Positions 44,195-55,700 of a stretch of DNA of 64,000 nucleotides are shown here, piece after piece. Origin of the DNA: Steinernema hermaphroditum. Lineage: Eukaryota; Nematoda; Chromadorea; Rhabditida; Steinernematidae. The notes beneath the pieces were generated by a model, which saw nothing but the letters and a program-made list of their open reading frames with translations, did not search any database and was not told where the DNA came from. The DNA is taken from positions 770,012 to 834,011 of the forward strand of contig CM059623.1 of assembly GCA_030435675.1 (NCBI GenBank), written 5' to 3'. Each line of letters opens with the position of its first letter. Position 1 is the stretch's first letter. The translations under genes were made by a program, and so were the position numbers.

Positions 44195-44313
44195 CTGAAG
44201 ACATCGAGATCGGCGCGAAGGAATTTGAGGTGAAATGCTCCTAGTCGTGCACGACCTGTCCTTCAGGAAAAGGCCGATCTCCTTTGAGAAGACATCCAGT
44301 TCATCCAGAAGCT
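44195..44313 (+). pseudogene. Collagen N-terminal fragment, copy 1
   Basis: The segment 'catcgagatcg.cgcgaagg' to 'gacatccagttcatccagaa' matches 45,775-45,890 with several indels and in-frame stops (after EVKCS, and in ADLL before EDIQF). It is a broken duplicate of the nematode collagen non-helical N-terminal region. Confidence 0.7.
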
Positions 44314-44467
44314 TTTTTTTTCTCATATTCACAACAATTTATAGTATATATCTTAATTTGTATTCACAATTTACACAACTCCATATTTATACACAGGAAG
44401 TTCAAAACTTGTGGAGGTGAGGTAGGTTCCGCTTCAAACCGCAACGAAATTTGCCACAACTACAAGT

Positions 44468-45313
44468 TTAGAACCGGAGTTCCATTTTGTTGAAGTTAAG
44501 TTGGCAGTATGCGAGAGCCTTTCTTGATTCGTGCCTTACGAAAAAGGATGGAAGTGCTTTGCTGTCTTCTGTCATGAACTTCTTGTACTCGTGATCGTCG
44601 TTTGCCGCCGTATACCGGAAAACACTGTGGATTCTTTCGCCCTTCTTCCACGTTTCCAACAAATCCTTGATAAAGTCGGCTTCCACTTCGGTTTCATGCA
44701 AAATAAGTTCATTACAGCGATTTGGCCGCAAAAGAAACTTTCGAAAGGAAGGAAAAATGGAAGCAGGCCATTGTCCTAACAGTGAAAGTGTTACCAGGCG
44801 GGGATCACTGTATATGTGATCATGCACCAGGTGTTCAGTAGCTGTTCCGTTGTAAGCTATCGTCATATACCGACAGCTAATATACCTGTTCAAACATTCT
44901 AGAATCGAGCTATTAAACTGCAACTCGACCGCGTCGATGTCATAAAGTTCGCCACTGATCGTGTGCCGTCTTATAAGCTTAAGAAAGTCACTTGTGGTTT
45001 TCACGCGAAGCAGGTGGTTCTCTTCATCCGGGAAATCGTCTTCAGCGGATTCGATCTGCACGCTTACGAATCGCGCAAAGCGAGGATCGGTCTTCTCAAG
45101 AGGAATAAAACCAATGGTGGTACTATCAGTAAATGCGCATTCGATATTATCTCCCGCAGAACGAACGTGAACTGTTAAATAACATCGGTTGATCCCGTGG
45201 TGGTGCGCGATTCGTTCCCACGATCCGCTCGAGCTGCAATTGAGCGCGTTGATATCACAGTCGCCGAGCAGTAGCACAACGCCGTCTATGAAGGAATACG
45301 GAACAGAATCCAT
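44468..45313 (-). CDS. Nematode MDSVP-family protein (F-box-associated-like)
   Basis: A continuous frame with Met at 45313 gives 281 residues beginning MDSVPYSFIDGVVLLLGD. That opening, followed by a Trp-containing segment ('SGSWERIAHHH') and later 'NRYISCRYMTIAYNG', resembles a large Caenorhabditis family of unknown function whose members start MDSVP and are often placed near F-box-associated proteins. No F-box, signal peptide or membrane segment is visible, so it is probably intracellular. The frame is intact over 280 codons although it lies between two collagen fragments. An upstream Met at 45367 is possible but less likely. The family name is from memory of this opening and should be treated as tentative. 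Confidence 0.55.
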   Translation of the reverse strand: MDSVPYSFIDGVVLLLGDCDINALNCSSSGSWERIAHHHGINRCYLTVHVRSAGDNIECAFTDSTTIGFIPLEKTDPRFARFVSVQIESAEDDFPDEENHLLRVKTTSDFLKLIRRHTISGELYDIDAVELQFNSSILECLNRYISCRYMTIAYNGTATEHLVHDHIYSDPRLVTLSLLGQWPASIFPSFRKFLLRPNRCNELILHETEVEADFIKDLLETWKKGERIHSVFRYTAANDDHEYKKFMTEDSKALPSFFVRHESRKALAYCQLNFNKMELRF

Positions 45314-45689
45314 CATCGAGGTGCCGAGGGTAAATGCGAAAGAAAACGACTTTATATATGAGTACAAGAGTAATGCATCGGACGTACCTTTGCGATGCAG
45401 TGCATCGCCTATCCAACGTGTGTCCGCACTGGATAAGATTATGGTTGATAAGGTTACCTTCCGAGTTATGCGGTGTCCCAGCTACTGTCGATTAAAGAAC
45501 CAAGAAAAAAAGAACTATGAGTTTCGACTTCTTTATGAACCCAATAGTTTTGAACCATGAACCCAACTTGAAAGTCGACGTTTCCTTTGAGTGGTCGATC
45601 CATCAACTTCATTGACATTGATACAACATGTGTGTTTACGAATGAAGATGTGCCTGAATTTCCTCCTTCTCTAATCGGGTCAAAATGCC
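45314..45689. other. Spacer between MDSVP gene and collagen pseudogene
   Basis: No supported gene. A plus-strand frame (45,189-45,560) overlaps the MDSVP gene antisense and has no features. Confidence 0.45.
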
Positions 45690-46090
45690 TCCACCACGAG
45701 CGTCGCCGGACTCGTCTTTAGCATAATCGCCATTCCTCTGGCCCCTCGCTGGGTCTCCGACATCCGAAGAAGCATCGAGATCGACGCGAAGGAATTTGAG
45801 GTGAAATGTCTCCTATTCGTGCACGATGTGTCCTTCAGAAGGAGGCGGATCTCCTCTGGGAAGACATCCAGTTCATCCAGAAGCAGTTGAGGACCAAGCG
45901 CTCGAACACAGTGCCCGTCGAGAAGCCTCCGGAGGGCAACGAGATCCCGCCGCACGCGAATACCGTATCCGAAGAGTCTCTGTTTCCCGTGAATCCGTGC
46001 TGTCCTCCGGGTCCCCCGGGGGATCCCGGCTTAGACGGCATCGATAGCGAAGAAGGGCTCCCCGGCGACGATATCGACGCTGACGAGTGA
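45690..46090 (+). pseudogene. Cuticle-collagen-like pseudogene
   Basis: The first frame reads 'STTSVAGLVFSIIAIPLAPR', a typical nematode collagen N-terminal membrane-anchor segment, then 'VSDIRRSIEIDAKEFEVK'. About 20 codons later the reading must change frame to continue as 'EADLLWEDIQFIQKQLR' and a short Gly-X-Y stretch ('CCPPGPPGDPGLDG'). There is no Met in the first frame, only one Gly-X-Y stretch, and a stop at 46,088. Real cuticle collagens run to about 300 residues, so this is a degenerate remnant. Confidence 0.75.
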
Positions 46091-46238
46091 TCGATCTGAC
46101 GAGACGCGATTCTGCGTGTTGGACCTCCGAGTAGGCGACCAGATCATCGGCATCAGTGGGATCGCCGTGAAGAACAACAGCGAACTTGAGGCCGTGCTGA
46201 AGACACGGAATTCCGAAAGATTCGTCCTTCGTTATTAG
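46049..46238 (+). pseudogene. PDZ-domain C-terminal fragment
   Basis: In the frame one base ahead of the collagen remnant, 'TRFCVLDLRVGDQIIGISG' then 'NNSELEAVLKTR', ending at TAG (46236-46238), matches the second half of a PDZ fold (L.VGDQI..I.G..V......A). It lacks the GLGF-containing first half, so it cannot be a whole domain. Its junction with the collagen remnant is out of frame. Confidence 0.6.
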
Positions 46239-46825
46239 ATTTATGTGCATAATGGAGTTTTTACTTCGTGTTTTATTTGTCCATGGGTGCAGCTTGGTGG
46301 GTTAGACACACTCGTCTTTTCGTGCTTTGAAGTGAAGCATTTAAGTTCGAAATGACTGTCGGCGCAAATTCCATTGCATTTGGAACACCACGACGTTCCG
46401 TACGTTACTTCATTAATTAAGTTAGTGAACATTATAACAGGAGCAAGATGGCAAAACACTTCGATTTTACAGAAATCTGATTTAAAATCAAGGAGCTGGC
46501 CCGCGGTAGGCTTCCACCTACCGTAAACCAAGCCAATAAGGCACTGAAATTCTGCGTGTCGGGAGTCCTGTCAGACATTCGTGGCCGATTTAATATTACC
46601 TGATTTTTCAGTGGACTCAGATATCTCTGCTATCGCACCGGTCTAGAAAAGCAGACACTGTCTGTCAGACAGTTTATGCAGAATGAGACAGAGTCGTGGA
46701 AGCTGCCGTCGGTGGACGGCTCCCAGTGTGTGCTTGCGAACTTGCCCGGAGCGGTCTGCCGAACACATTCAGCGCATCCCGGTCTTCACTGCGAACTCCT
46801 CCGCGGCTCCAGACAACTTCGGAGG
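46239..46825. other. 5' flank of the intact mucin-like gene
   Basis: From 46,413 it matches 40,189 onward, including the inverted motif CGGTAGG...CCTACCG at about 46,504. From 46,650 the sequence 'agacactgtctgtcagacag' and the next 170 bp are shared with three other copies in the cluster, and presumably form the promoter and 5' UTR. Confidence 0.55.
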
Positions 46826-49355
46826 ATGGTCACCAGAATCGTACTCTTCGTCGCGCTGCTATCAGTGATGGTCACTTCGAACAACTACTGCGATATACGA
46901 CAGTTCAATGGATACTCTGTGTTCTTCACCAGCTGCAAGAAAATCGAAGGTCAGCCGTTTGAAATTGTGGATTTCAACAATTTCACAACAATGGAAGATT
47001 TGCAGGAGAAGGTCCAGAGTAAGTCACATGTTGATGTACAAAATCGTTCATATTTCTCATTTCCGATTGTGAACTGCGTTACAGTTTCGATAATTTGATG
47101 CTGACAGTGGTGAAGGATTACTCTCGAGGGAAACTGCACCACATTGAGTGGCCACAGTATCTTCAGGATGATATGGTCGATTGTATTCAAGGGCAAACCA
47201 CACTAATATGTGACGAGTGGTACAATATGTAAGTATTCGCGCACATTCACGTTTTCAAATGCGGTGTCTTTCAGGAGTGGAACTAACAAGATCAGCTCGC
47301 GGTGCTTCCCTCCCGCTTCTCCATCTTACTGGCTTGACGACGAAGATAAACGGGATTTGGCGAAGTGTTCTACACGAGATGTAATCATTTTGAAATTCGC
47401 ATTGTGTTGAGTTATTTTGTTTTAGGCGTCTGGCTCGCCGCTCGACCTGCTTCTGGATGGAGACAAAATCATCGTCGATACGTTTGAAAAAGGATCCATT
47501 TATTTACTGCAAGAAGAATACCTTGCGAACAAGCCTACGTACTATTATCACTCTAATGATGGGTATGGTACAATGATCCAAAGCCTGATGGTATAAATAT
47601 TTTGTTTATTTTCAGCCATTCAGACGACTGCATAATCGCAACCTTAAATGACATGAACGCACATCATATGCCTTTTATATCTGTGATGAACACATCCTTC
47701 AAAATGTTCGTTGTGATTTTTAATGAATATGATTTATGCATATATTTGTAGTGAACACTATAGGACGCTTGTTGGAGGTGCATCCGCGGAAACTTCAACA
47801 ACGACCAGAACGTTGGAGAAAAGTACAACTCCTTCATCCCCGCCATCAACAAATCAGACGACAACAGAAGAATCCACCCCTGCAGATGTTACTTCAGCCG
47901 CAGAAGAACCAGCAACGGCTAGTAATGAACCGATACCGACTGTTGTGGCAAACTCAACGTCGCTGCCTCTGTCGACGACTAATGTAGCAGAGCCGGAAAA
48001 CTCGACGACAACTTCGCCGGTTCATGCAGAGATTACTTTCAACGTCAGTATGACCGAAGAAGCGGCAGCCACTTCGAAGGAACCGGCACCGGTCACTATG
48101 GCAAATGCGACGTCATCCAGTGTTCTAGAAACTCAGATGACTACCGTGATACAGCGGGAAGAATTTACGACTACTCTGGCAGCACCTGCAGAGGTTACGT
48201 CGAATGTCACTGCAACAGAAGAATTGTCAACGATTACGATTGAAGGGGAACCAGCACCATTTGTCAAGAAAAATTCAACGGCAGCCGCTCTGTCAACACC
48301 GGAGATTACTAGCGAAGCAGAGCCGAAAAGCTCAACGACAACTTCGGTGGCTCCTGAAAAGATTACCTCCGACAACAATACGACAGAGCAACCGGTGACT
48401 AGTACGAAAGAACCCGAGACACCGCCGACGACCGAGACGAAGCAGGATCAAGCACCGACATCGATCTCGCCGTCAAGCACGCTGGAGACGGATACAACCT
48501 CTTCATCTTTCCCATCGACGACTTCTACCGCTGCATCAACGACGCCTCAAGACTCTACGACAATTGCGTCGGTTGTTGCAGATGTTACTACGATAGAGGA
48601 GCCGGCAACTACTAGGAAGGAACCAGCACCAGCACCAGCACCGGTCATCGTGGCAAACGCAACATCATCACCAGGTCCTGACGACGAACCGGACTCTACG
48701 ACGGTCACATCTTCTTCCACTGAATCTCCGTCGACGACCGAAACGAAACATGATAAGTCGAAGACATCGGCTACGCCCTCAACAACGTTGCAGACGGATG
48801 CAACCTCTTCATCGTCAATGACTTCGACGCCAGCCACTACGCTCTCTACCAGTATGTCGACAACGCCCCAAGATTCTCCGCCATCTGTGATACTGCTTGT
48901 TACAGATGCCAGCACCACAGAGCAGCCGGTGACTACTACGAATGAACCCGAGACACCGTCGGCGACCCAGGCGAAGCAGGATGAAGCGACGACATCGTCG
49001 ACTATTGAAGCAAATTCCATGTCGCCTGCTGTATCAACTACTTTTCAGCCAGAGTCTACGGAGACCGCAACGGAAATGGATCAGAAACAACCCCATAACC
49101 CGGAGTCAGACGCAATGAGCACAACGGCAGAAGAGTCTCAAGGTTTGCTCTTTGTTCTGTTGTGATGCATGTCAACTTTTGACTTTAGGTAGTCACGCGC
49201 TCATATACGGTTCGATCCTAGGCGTCAGCATTGCGGGGGCTGTTATCAGTCTAGTTCTTCTGATCTTAGCTTATTTTGGAGTCATTTGTGGACATCCAAA
49301 GCCAAGCGACATTGACCGAGTCAGCGAGAAGGCAATGATGAAGAACTACGTTTAG
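46826..49355 (+). CDS. Mucin-like type I membrane protein, intact copy B
   Basis: Seven exons (46826-47018, 47108-47228, 47275-47380, 47426-47562, 47616-47705, 47752-49142, 49189-49355) keep frame and give 734 residues. The signal peptide is MVTRIVLFVALLSVMVTS. A Cys-containing ectodomain of about 200 residues follows, beginning 'NNYCDIRQFNGYSVFF'. Residues 225-675 are a Thr/Ser/Pro/Glu-rich stalk with irregular repeats ('TTSV..EITSD', 'EPETP.TTETKQD') and many potential O- and N-glycosylation sites. One transmembrane helix lies at about 682-710 ('GVSIAGAVISLVLLILAYFG'), then a 25-residue cytoplasmic tail. I do not recognise the ectodomain. An epithelial or cuticle-facing surface role is inference. 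AATAAA at 49505 ends the gene. Confidence 0.8.
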
Positions 49356-49504
49356 CACTATGTCGACGTTGACTATTTTTCGGGTGATGTATTTCTGTAT
49401 AAAACGGTATTTTCGTGCATTGAGAGACTTCTCAGAAAGGTGTGGAGCGCTAGAGAGTGGTTTATAATTATTTTTTTTATCAATTTCCTTTTCATAGAAC
49501 TTTA

Positions 49505-49510
49505 AATAAA
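49505..49510 (+). terminator. AATAAA polyadenylation signal of mucin-like gene
   Basis: AATAAA about 150 bp after the mucin-like stop and about 240 bp from the ten-1 stop on the other strand, so the two transcription units converge. Confidence 0.55.
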
Positions 49511-49748
49511 CAACTAACGGAGAATGAAATGCATCGAGAACAAAACGCGATGAGAGGAGAGATACGGTATACCCAAAAATGTGGCAGTCACGAGTGCTAC
49601 CGAGTGTAAAGCAAGTTCGTAGGGGACAGTGACAATGGTTCTAACGTAATATGCACTTGAGGGGGAGTTGAGCAACAAGAGGGCAACAAAGAATGTACAC
49701 GCGGCAATGAGAACGACTAGAACCGGAGTGGTGAGAGGATCGGAGGAT

Positions 49749-52700
49749 TCATGCTCGGTCGAAGGTCCACAGACGGAGGTTGGCGGCGTCGGGCTTCCTG
49801 TGGCCCGGGACGAACATCGGCTTGTAGCCGGAGACGACTCCTTGCTCGAGAAGCTGACTTCTCTCCGAAGGAGACCAGTTTCGTCGAAGAACGGAGTTAC
49901 CCGCCTGGAGACGGCGCTTTTCGTCGACCCAGACGAGATTGGCGAAGTGCTGGTTACGGTAGCGGACCAGTTCGGCTCGGATTAGGTCCTGAACGGAATG
50001 GTTAGGGTTGGATTCGGCGAATATGAATCTTACCGTATTCTGTTGATAGTGCACGACGATCTTGGAGTCTTCTCCGTTGATCGTGATCCTGTCGGAATCG
50101 ACCGTAATATTCAGCAGCTTCGATAAGGTCGCCTCGCGGCTGACGATACCGTAGTTTGTCAGATCGTCCATGGGGCCCGACTTGTGGACGTGGATCTCGA
50201 CGGCGGGCATTCTGTGGGCGTAGAGCGCAAAGCTGTCGGCGTCGACGAGTCTCGATCCGTTGAGAAGAAGGGCCAGCGCCTCGCGACTGGCGGCGTCGAT
50301 CGGGTCGGCGAATCGAGGCCTCAACTCGCCGCCGGGTCCCACCATGACGCCGAGGAAACCGATGGAGTCGGACCTCATGTAGCTGACCGGCTTTGCGATA
50401 AGACCGTCGATGGTGTTCACGAAGGGCGGCTGCACTCTGGAGTTCTCCACGGTGAGGAACTGCTCGAAATGGCGCACGTTCGGTTTGACGGCGCAGAGGG
50501 CGGCCGAGAAGATGGTGGAGGACTTGGAGTCGCAGAGTCTTCCGACATCTTCCCAGTCGTTCTGCGAGTCGAGACGTCGTCCGTGCAGGAGCCTCAAGGC
50601 GGGCACCAGGTTGGGCAGCTCGATGCCGGCCAGCTTGAACCACTGATCGATGTGTGTGGGCACGAGGGCGCCAGGATGGGAGCCGCTCTGCACGTAGCGG
50701 AAGACGTCTCCCTCAAGTTCCGGGTTGTAGACGTCTAGGGAGCCAGAAGCAACAGAAGGACTTGTAGACATGAATCTTCCTGTCTTCGCGTCGAGCGATC
50801 GAGTGTAGCCGCCGTCTCGAACGAAGATGACTTCGGCCTCGGGGTCGTCGAAGTGACCGTGGAATCCGATCGGGAGCCACAGGGCGGGATTCGTGTCGAG
50901 AACCGTCTCTCCGGTGGGTGAGTGGACGAGCTCGCGAACCATGTTGCCGTGGTCGTTGAAGATGAACCGGACGGAGGCGTCAGTGTTGCGGATCAGGGTG
51001 TATCGGGAGCCGCCACCCTCGAAGGCGAACGGTTCGTCTTCGGCGGTGTAGTGGATCGTGTAGACGGTATCGGCGTTGGCGCTGTCGGTGAAGTGCGTGA
51101 TGAGGAACTCCTTCTCAGGCAGCGCGTAGTAGAACTGCTTGACGCGTCCGTCGGAGTTTCTCCGAACGGTGATCCTCGACTTTTCGTCGTATTCGTATTC
51201 GATCCACTTCTCTCCCATTTCGACTCTCTTCAGATGGCCGAACACGTCGTAGTCGTAGACGGCACCTCCCTTCTGGGTGACCCATCCATTCGCATCGACC
51301 TTGTACTCCTCCTCGTCGTATTTCTTGCATACGCCTCCGGGTCCGAGAAGGATCTTCTCGTTGTTGAGCGCCTTCAGTCGACCGTCGAGGTCGTAGTGCA
51401 GGTTCCAGCGGTGCTCGTCTCGTTCGCCGACGATGAGCTGTGCCAGCTGACCGTTGATGTTGTAGGTGCGCCGTTCGAGGGGGCGCTTGACGCCGGAGAC
51501 CGTCCACTGGACGGCTTCGACGCGGCCGGCGACGTCGTAGAAGTACTTCGCCTCGAGCACCTTGTTGTTGGCGACGATCAGCTTTTGCTGGGTGAGGGAG
51601 CGCTCCTGGTTGTGTTGAGACTCGAGGATTGCCTGAAACTTTGGGGGTGAGGTGCTGAAGGCAACTGGGGGATTACCGTTTCTCCGATGACCCTATTGAC
51701 ACCGGCGTCCTTCAGAAGTTGGAAGTTCTTGACTTTGTTGACTTGTCCAGAGGCGTCGTCGTATCCGAAGACCAACGACTCGATCGCCACTCCGTCGATG
51801 TTCACCTGCACCGTAGTGGGTCGGAACAAGTCGTCGTATCCGAGGGCAAAGTAGGCCGACGCCTTGTCCTTTGGTCGGTTCTCCTTGATCGCTACCGTAA
51901 CCGGGCCCTGGTTCATCTCCTCCCTTCGGAACAGCTCTCCTCCGTCGACCGTCGTGGACGACTGTTCGTAGAAGAACGAGATCTCCCTGTCGTCGGCGCT
52001 GATTTTCTCGACTCTTCCCTGTATGTCTCGTTGGATAGACAATCTATGGGACCTGTCTGGAGTGCTGAACGTCACGAGTTCGTTCTTGGCGTTGAGGGCG
52101 GCGGTGAAGCCGCCGATGCCGGCATTTCCTTGATGCAGCGTGGCTCGGACGTTCACCAGATTTGCGTCGTCTTCTTGGAGGATGGCGCCGACCGTTTTGA
52201 AGGCGTGAATCTCGTTGGAGGGCGTTTTCAGCGAGGACACCTTGATTCCGTCGTGGGACCGATCGTAGCGCCATCGGAACTTCTCTCCGGAGGGCAGTTG
52301 AACCAAGCTAGGGTACTCGTCGTCCTTGTGGTAGTTGTATTTCCGAGCCAGGAGGTTCCCGACCGGTCCTACGGTGGAGGCCAGAAGGCGATTCTTCGAG
52401 TCGTAGGAGAAGTCGTGCCTTCGGGTGGCGCCCCAGATGACACGCTTCTGGCGGCCAAAAGTGTCGTAGGAGATGTTGAGCGGGGCGAGTTGGAGGTTCA
52501 CCGAGGGTTGAATCGAAGATACTTGTCCTCCATGGGAATATTCCACCTTAAAAGTGATGTGTTAAAGGAGCCCATATAGACAGGGACTACGGTACCTGTA
52601 GGATCTCATGATCCTGTGCGTTTCTTATCGTATCCGTAGCCTTCTGTCGATCATACTCGACCGTAAAAACGTTTCGTCCATTGACCTGAAAAGCGCGCAT

Positions 52701-55700
52701 GTTCAGTTAAGTCCCAAAAACGGAACACTTCACGCCTCGGGCACTGTTAGGAGAGTTAGAGTCGTTCGTCATTCGCGGTTACACTGTTTCTCTACGAGAG
52801 CATCTCATGCTGTTAGGAACAAACCGTCATTCTCTGTTTCTCGGCCAGAACTCTCGAACTCTCCGAACGTTACCCTTGGTCGTCGTCCGACCTGAACGAT
52901 TTTGCGTCCGGATCCCGAAGATTCTCTTCTGACGTAGCCGCGCCACTCGAAGCGACTGCTCAGCTCTCTGCTGGGCGGATTATCCAACGGAGGAACGATG
53001 ATCTTCCGCTTTAGGATGGCACTTTCGTGGGGAAGAAGGAGGGGATGTGTGGTGCCGTCGAATTGGGTACGGTAGCCATCGGCCTCAATGACAAAGCTGT
53101 CGGTGTTGATTGTAACCTTCCGCTTTTGACGACCTTCTGAAATGAGAGAGTCAGGAAGGTAGGTCGACGTCTTATCTTACCTGTCTCTCGGAATATTCCA
53201 TCGCTGTTGAACGTGAGCTTCTTGTACTCTTCGCCAGCTCTCTCCACTACCGTATCCACAGTAGCCTTGTCATCGACGGTTTGCCTAGCGATTCCATAGC
53301 TGTGGCCGTCGGGGTCCGTGAGATTAGTCGCCTGGCCAGCGGCGTCATAGTCGAAGAGCCAAGAACGAGAGTCGATGGTCTTGGAGCGAAGGAGCTGGCC
53401 GGCCAGGTAGTCGAAGTGAACGAAGCCACGGTCGGGGAAGGAGATGCGCTCGAGGGTCTCGTGGAAGGTGTGGAGACGAAGACCCGTCCGGGAGCCGGTA
53501 GACGTCTCCAGGTACTGGTCGGTGTCGTTGACGCGATTGATGTGGAGGGCGAAACCGCCTATTCCCGTGATCTTGGTCAGTCGGCCGAGGCTAGAATAGA
53601 AGAAGATGAGTAAGAGCGAGGGAGAAGGTTCTATCTCACCTCGTGTCGATGTTGTACGAGAAGTTGTAGATGTGCTGTCCGCTGAGGAGAGACTGTGTGG
53701 ACACGTGCATCCCGTTCCGGTTGAAAATGAAAATCTCGTTCGTATGAGGCGAGTTGATCTTGAAATGTCTCTTGATTGGATCGTATTTTGCTCTGAGCGT
53801 CTTGATGGTCTTGACTTTGTAGTTGCCCTAAAACATCCACAGTAAACTTGTATGTTCCGTTCAAAAAACTGTACCTGATCGGCAATGAACAGCTGTCCAT
53901 CGGGTCTAACGGCCAACGCGCTTGGAGTGTGGAGATAGGAGTGCGTGGCGGCTGTTGGAGCAGCGCCAGTGGAGTCGTCGCAGGGGCAATTGGCTCTGTC
54001 ACAGTCGCACTTGGAAGTTCTTCCGGCGACCGTTGAAATATCGGATCCATCGAAAGAGATCTTTCTTATCTGATGCATCCGTTTGCCATCGGTTTCGGCG
54101 ACGTAAAGAGAGTCTCCCGATGGAGTCAGGGCCATAGCAGCTACACCTTGAAGAGCCGCGAGCCTCGAGCCATCTTGACATCCAGATGGAGCACCAACTA
54201 GACGAGAGAAACCGGCCCGGAGATTAAGACGGTGGATGCGATCCGAGTCTTGGATCAGGACGTCTCCAGAGGATTGATCGACGACCACGGAAGTGGGCCA
54301 TTCGAGGTTGAGATCTTCGATGTCTCCACTGGCGACGCACGTGTTCATCGGCTTCCACATCTTGTCTTTGATTACCGTAGTAATCTGCCTCTGCTTGCTG
54401 ATGGCCCTCAGCCGGCGTCCATCGGCCACGTACATGGTTCCCGTCTTCGCGTCGAAGGCCATTCCCTTAGGGAAAGCCAGCTGAGCGGAGTCTGCTGGTC
54501 CTCCGTCGCCGCAGGAGCCTCCCATCTCGGCACAAGTACTTCCGTCGCCGGCGAATATCTGGTAGTTCATGGTGGGGTCAGTCGGGCGACCGTCCACCTT
54601 AGTGACCATCCAGATCTGTCTCCTCAGGGGCAGGGAAACGAAGAGATTTCCAGAGGTCGGGTCGACGGTAAGGTGATAGGCGTGCGCGGTATCGGCAGTG
54701 CTCAGTTCCAGAAGAGTGTCCACTTCGAGGCCACTGGGGCTAAGACGACGGATCATGTTGAAGTCGCCGACGTAGATGGAGCCGTCGGCTCCGGCGGCCA
54801 GGGCCACAGGCGAGAACAGCTGGGTGTTCTGGGCGTTTTCGTCAATGCAGGTCGGACAGCTGATGGCGCGACGGCTCCCTGTACCGAGTACGGTGGCCAT
54901 GACGGGGGGTGTTTGGTCCAGGTAGATCGTTCGGCCGTCGCCTCTTTCCAGCACGTCTAAAAGGGTTGGGGTTGGGAATGCACAGATTGGAAACGCTTAC
55001 TATTCATGAAGTCGTAGTGATGATGGATGTCAAAGCTCCACATTCCGAGGCTCAACTTTCTGGACTTCCTTCCGTCCATCTGGGCGTCGGAATGTCTCCA
55101 CACGATTTGATCGTCTCCCTTGCAGCTCTTGTATTCATATCCAACCGAGACCCTGGCGGTGATGAGGCCATTGACCGACTGTACGTAAACGTTCAGCTGA
55201 TCCCAGTAGAACGTGTAGGAGAGGTTAGGCTTCGCCGACAAGACCTTCTCGGTTAGTGTCCCGACAATAGCGATCTTGACGTGGACAAGTCTCAGATCCG
55301 CCGGGAGTGTGGCCGGAAGGAGTCGGATCAAGAGGGCGCTCTCGTGGCGTTCAGCTCGTTCCGAGGAATAGGTCTGAATTCGGCGATCTTAGGAATGATT
55401 TTTTTGGGGATGCTTACCAAGTGGAGACCACTAGTGCCAGGAATTTCGACAGAATCGAAGATGATTCTCGAATCGGCTAGCATCTGCGCTCCTTGCCCAA
55501 CAGCCCCTCCGTATTGGCTCATCTTCCAAGAGGGAACGATTTTCGGCGAAATCGTGTGCTCGGAATGGTAACGTCTACAGTGGTCTTCGATCTTCGCCTC
55601 CACTGATCCCTTGTCCTGGCCCTTCGTGGACATAACGACGTCTCCAACGTATACAATCCTGTTCCATGCAACGGCGAAGGTCTTTTCAAGACGTTCGAAA

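Larger units (their letters stand above)
40189..48300. repeat. Direct duplication carrying the two mucin-like genes
   Basis: 40,189-42,960 (minus the 959-bp transposon) matches 46,413-48,260 in the same orientation, with introns and exons nearly identical; the offset is 5,273 bp over the gene body. Non-duplicated material, including the GH1 pseudogene and the MDSVP gene, lies between the copies. Confidence 0.9.

Noticed and set aside
49751..51650. Several plus-strand open frames over 80-240 residues opposite ten-1
   Set aside because: They are antisense shadows of the long conserved teneurin exon, caused by its GC-rich codon use.
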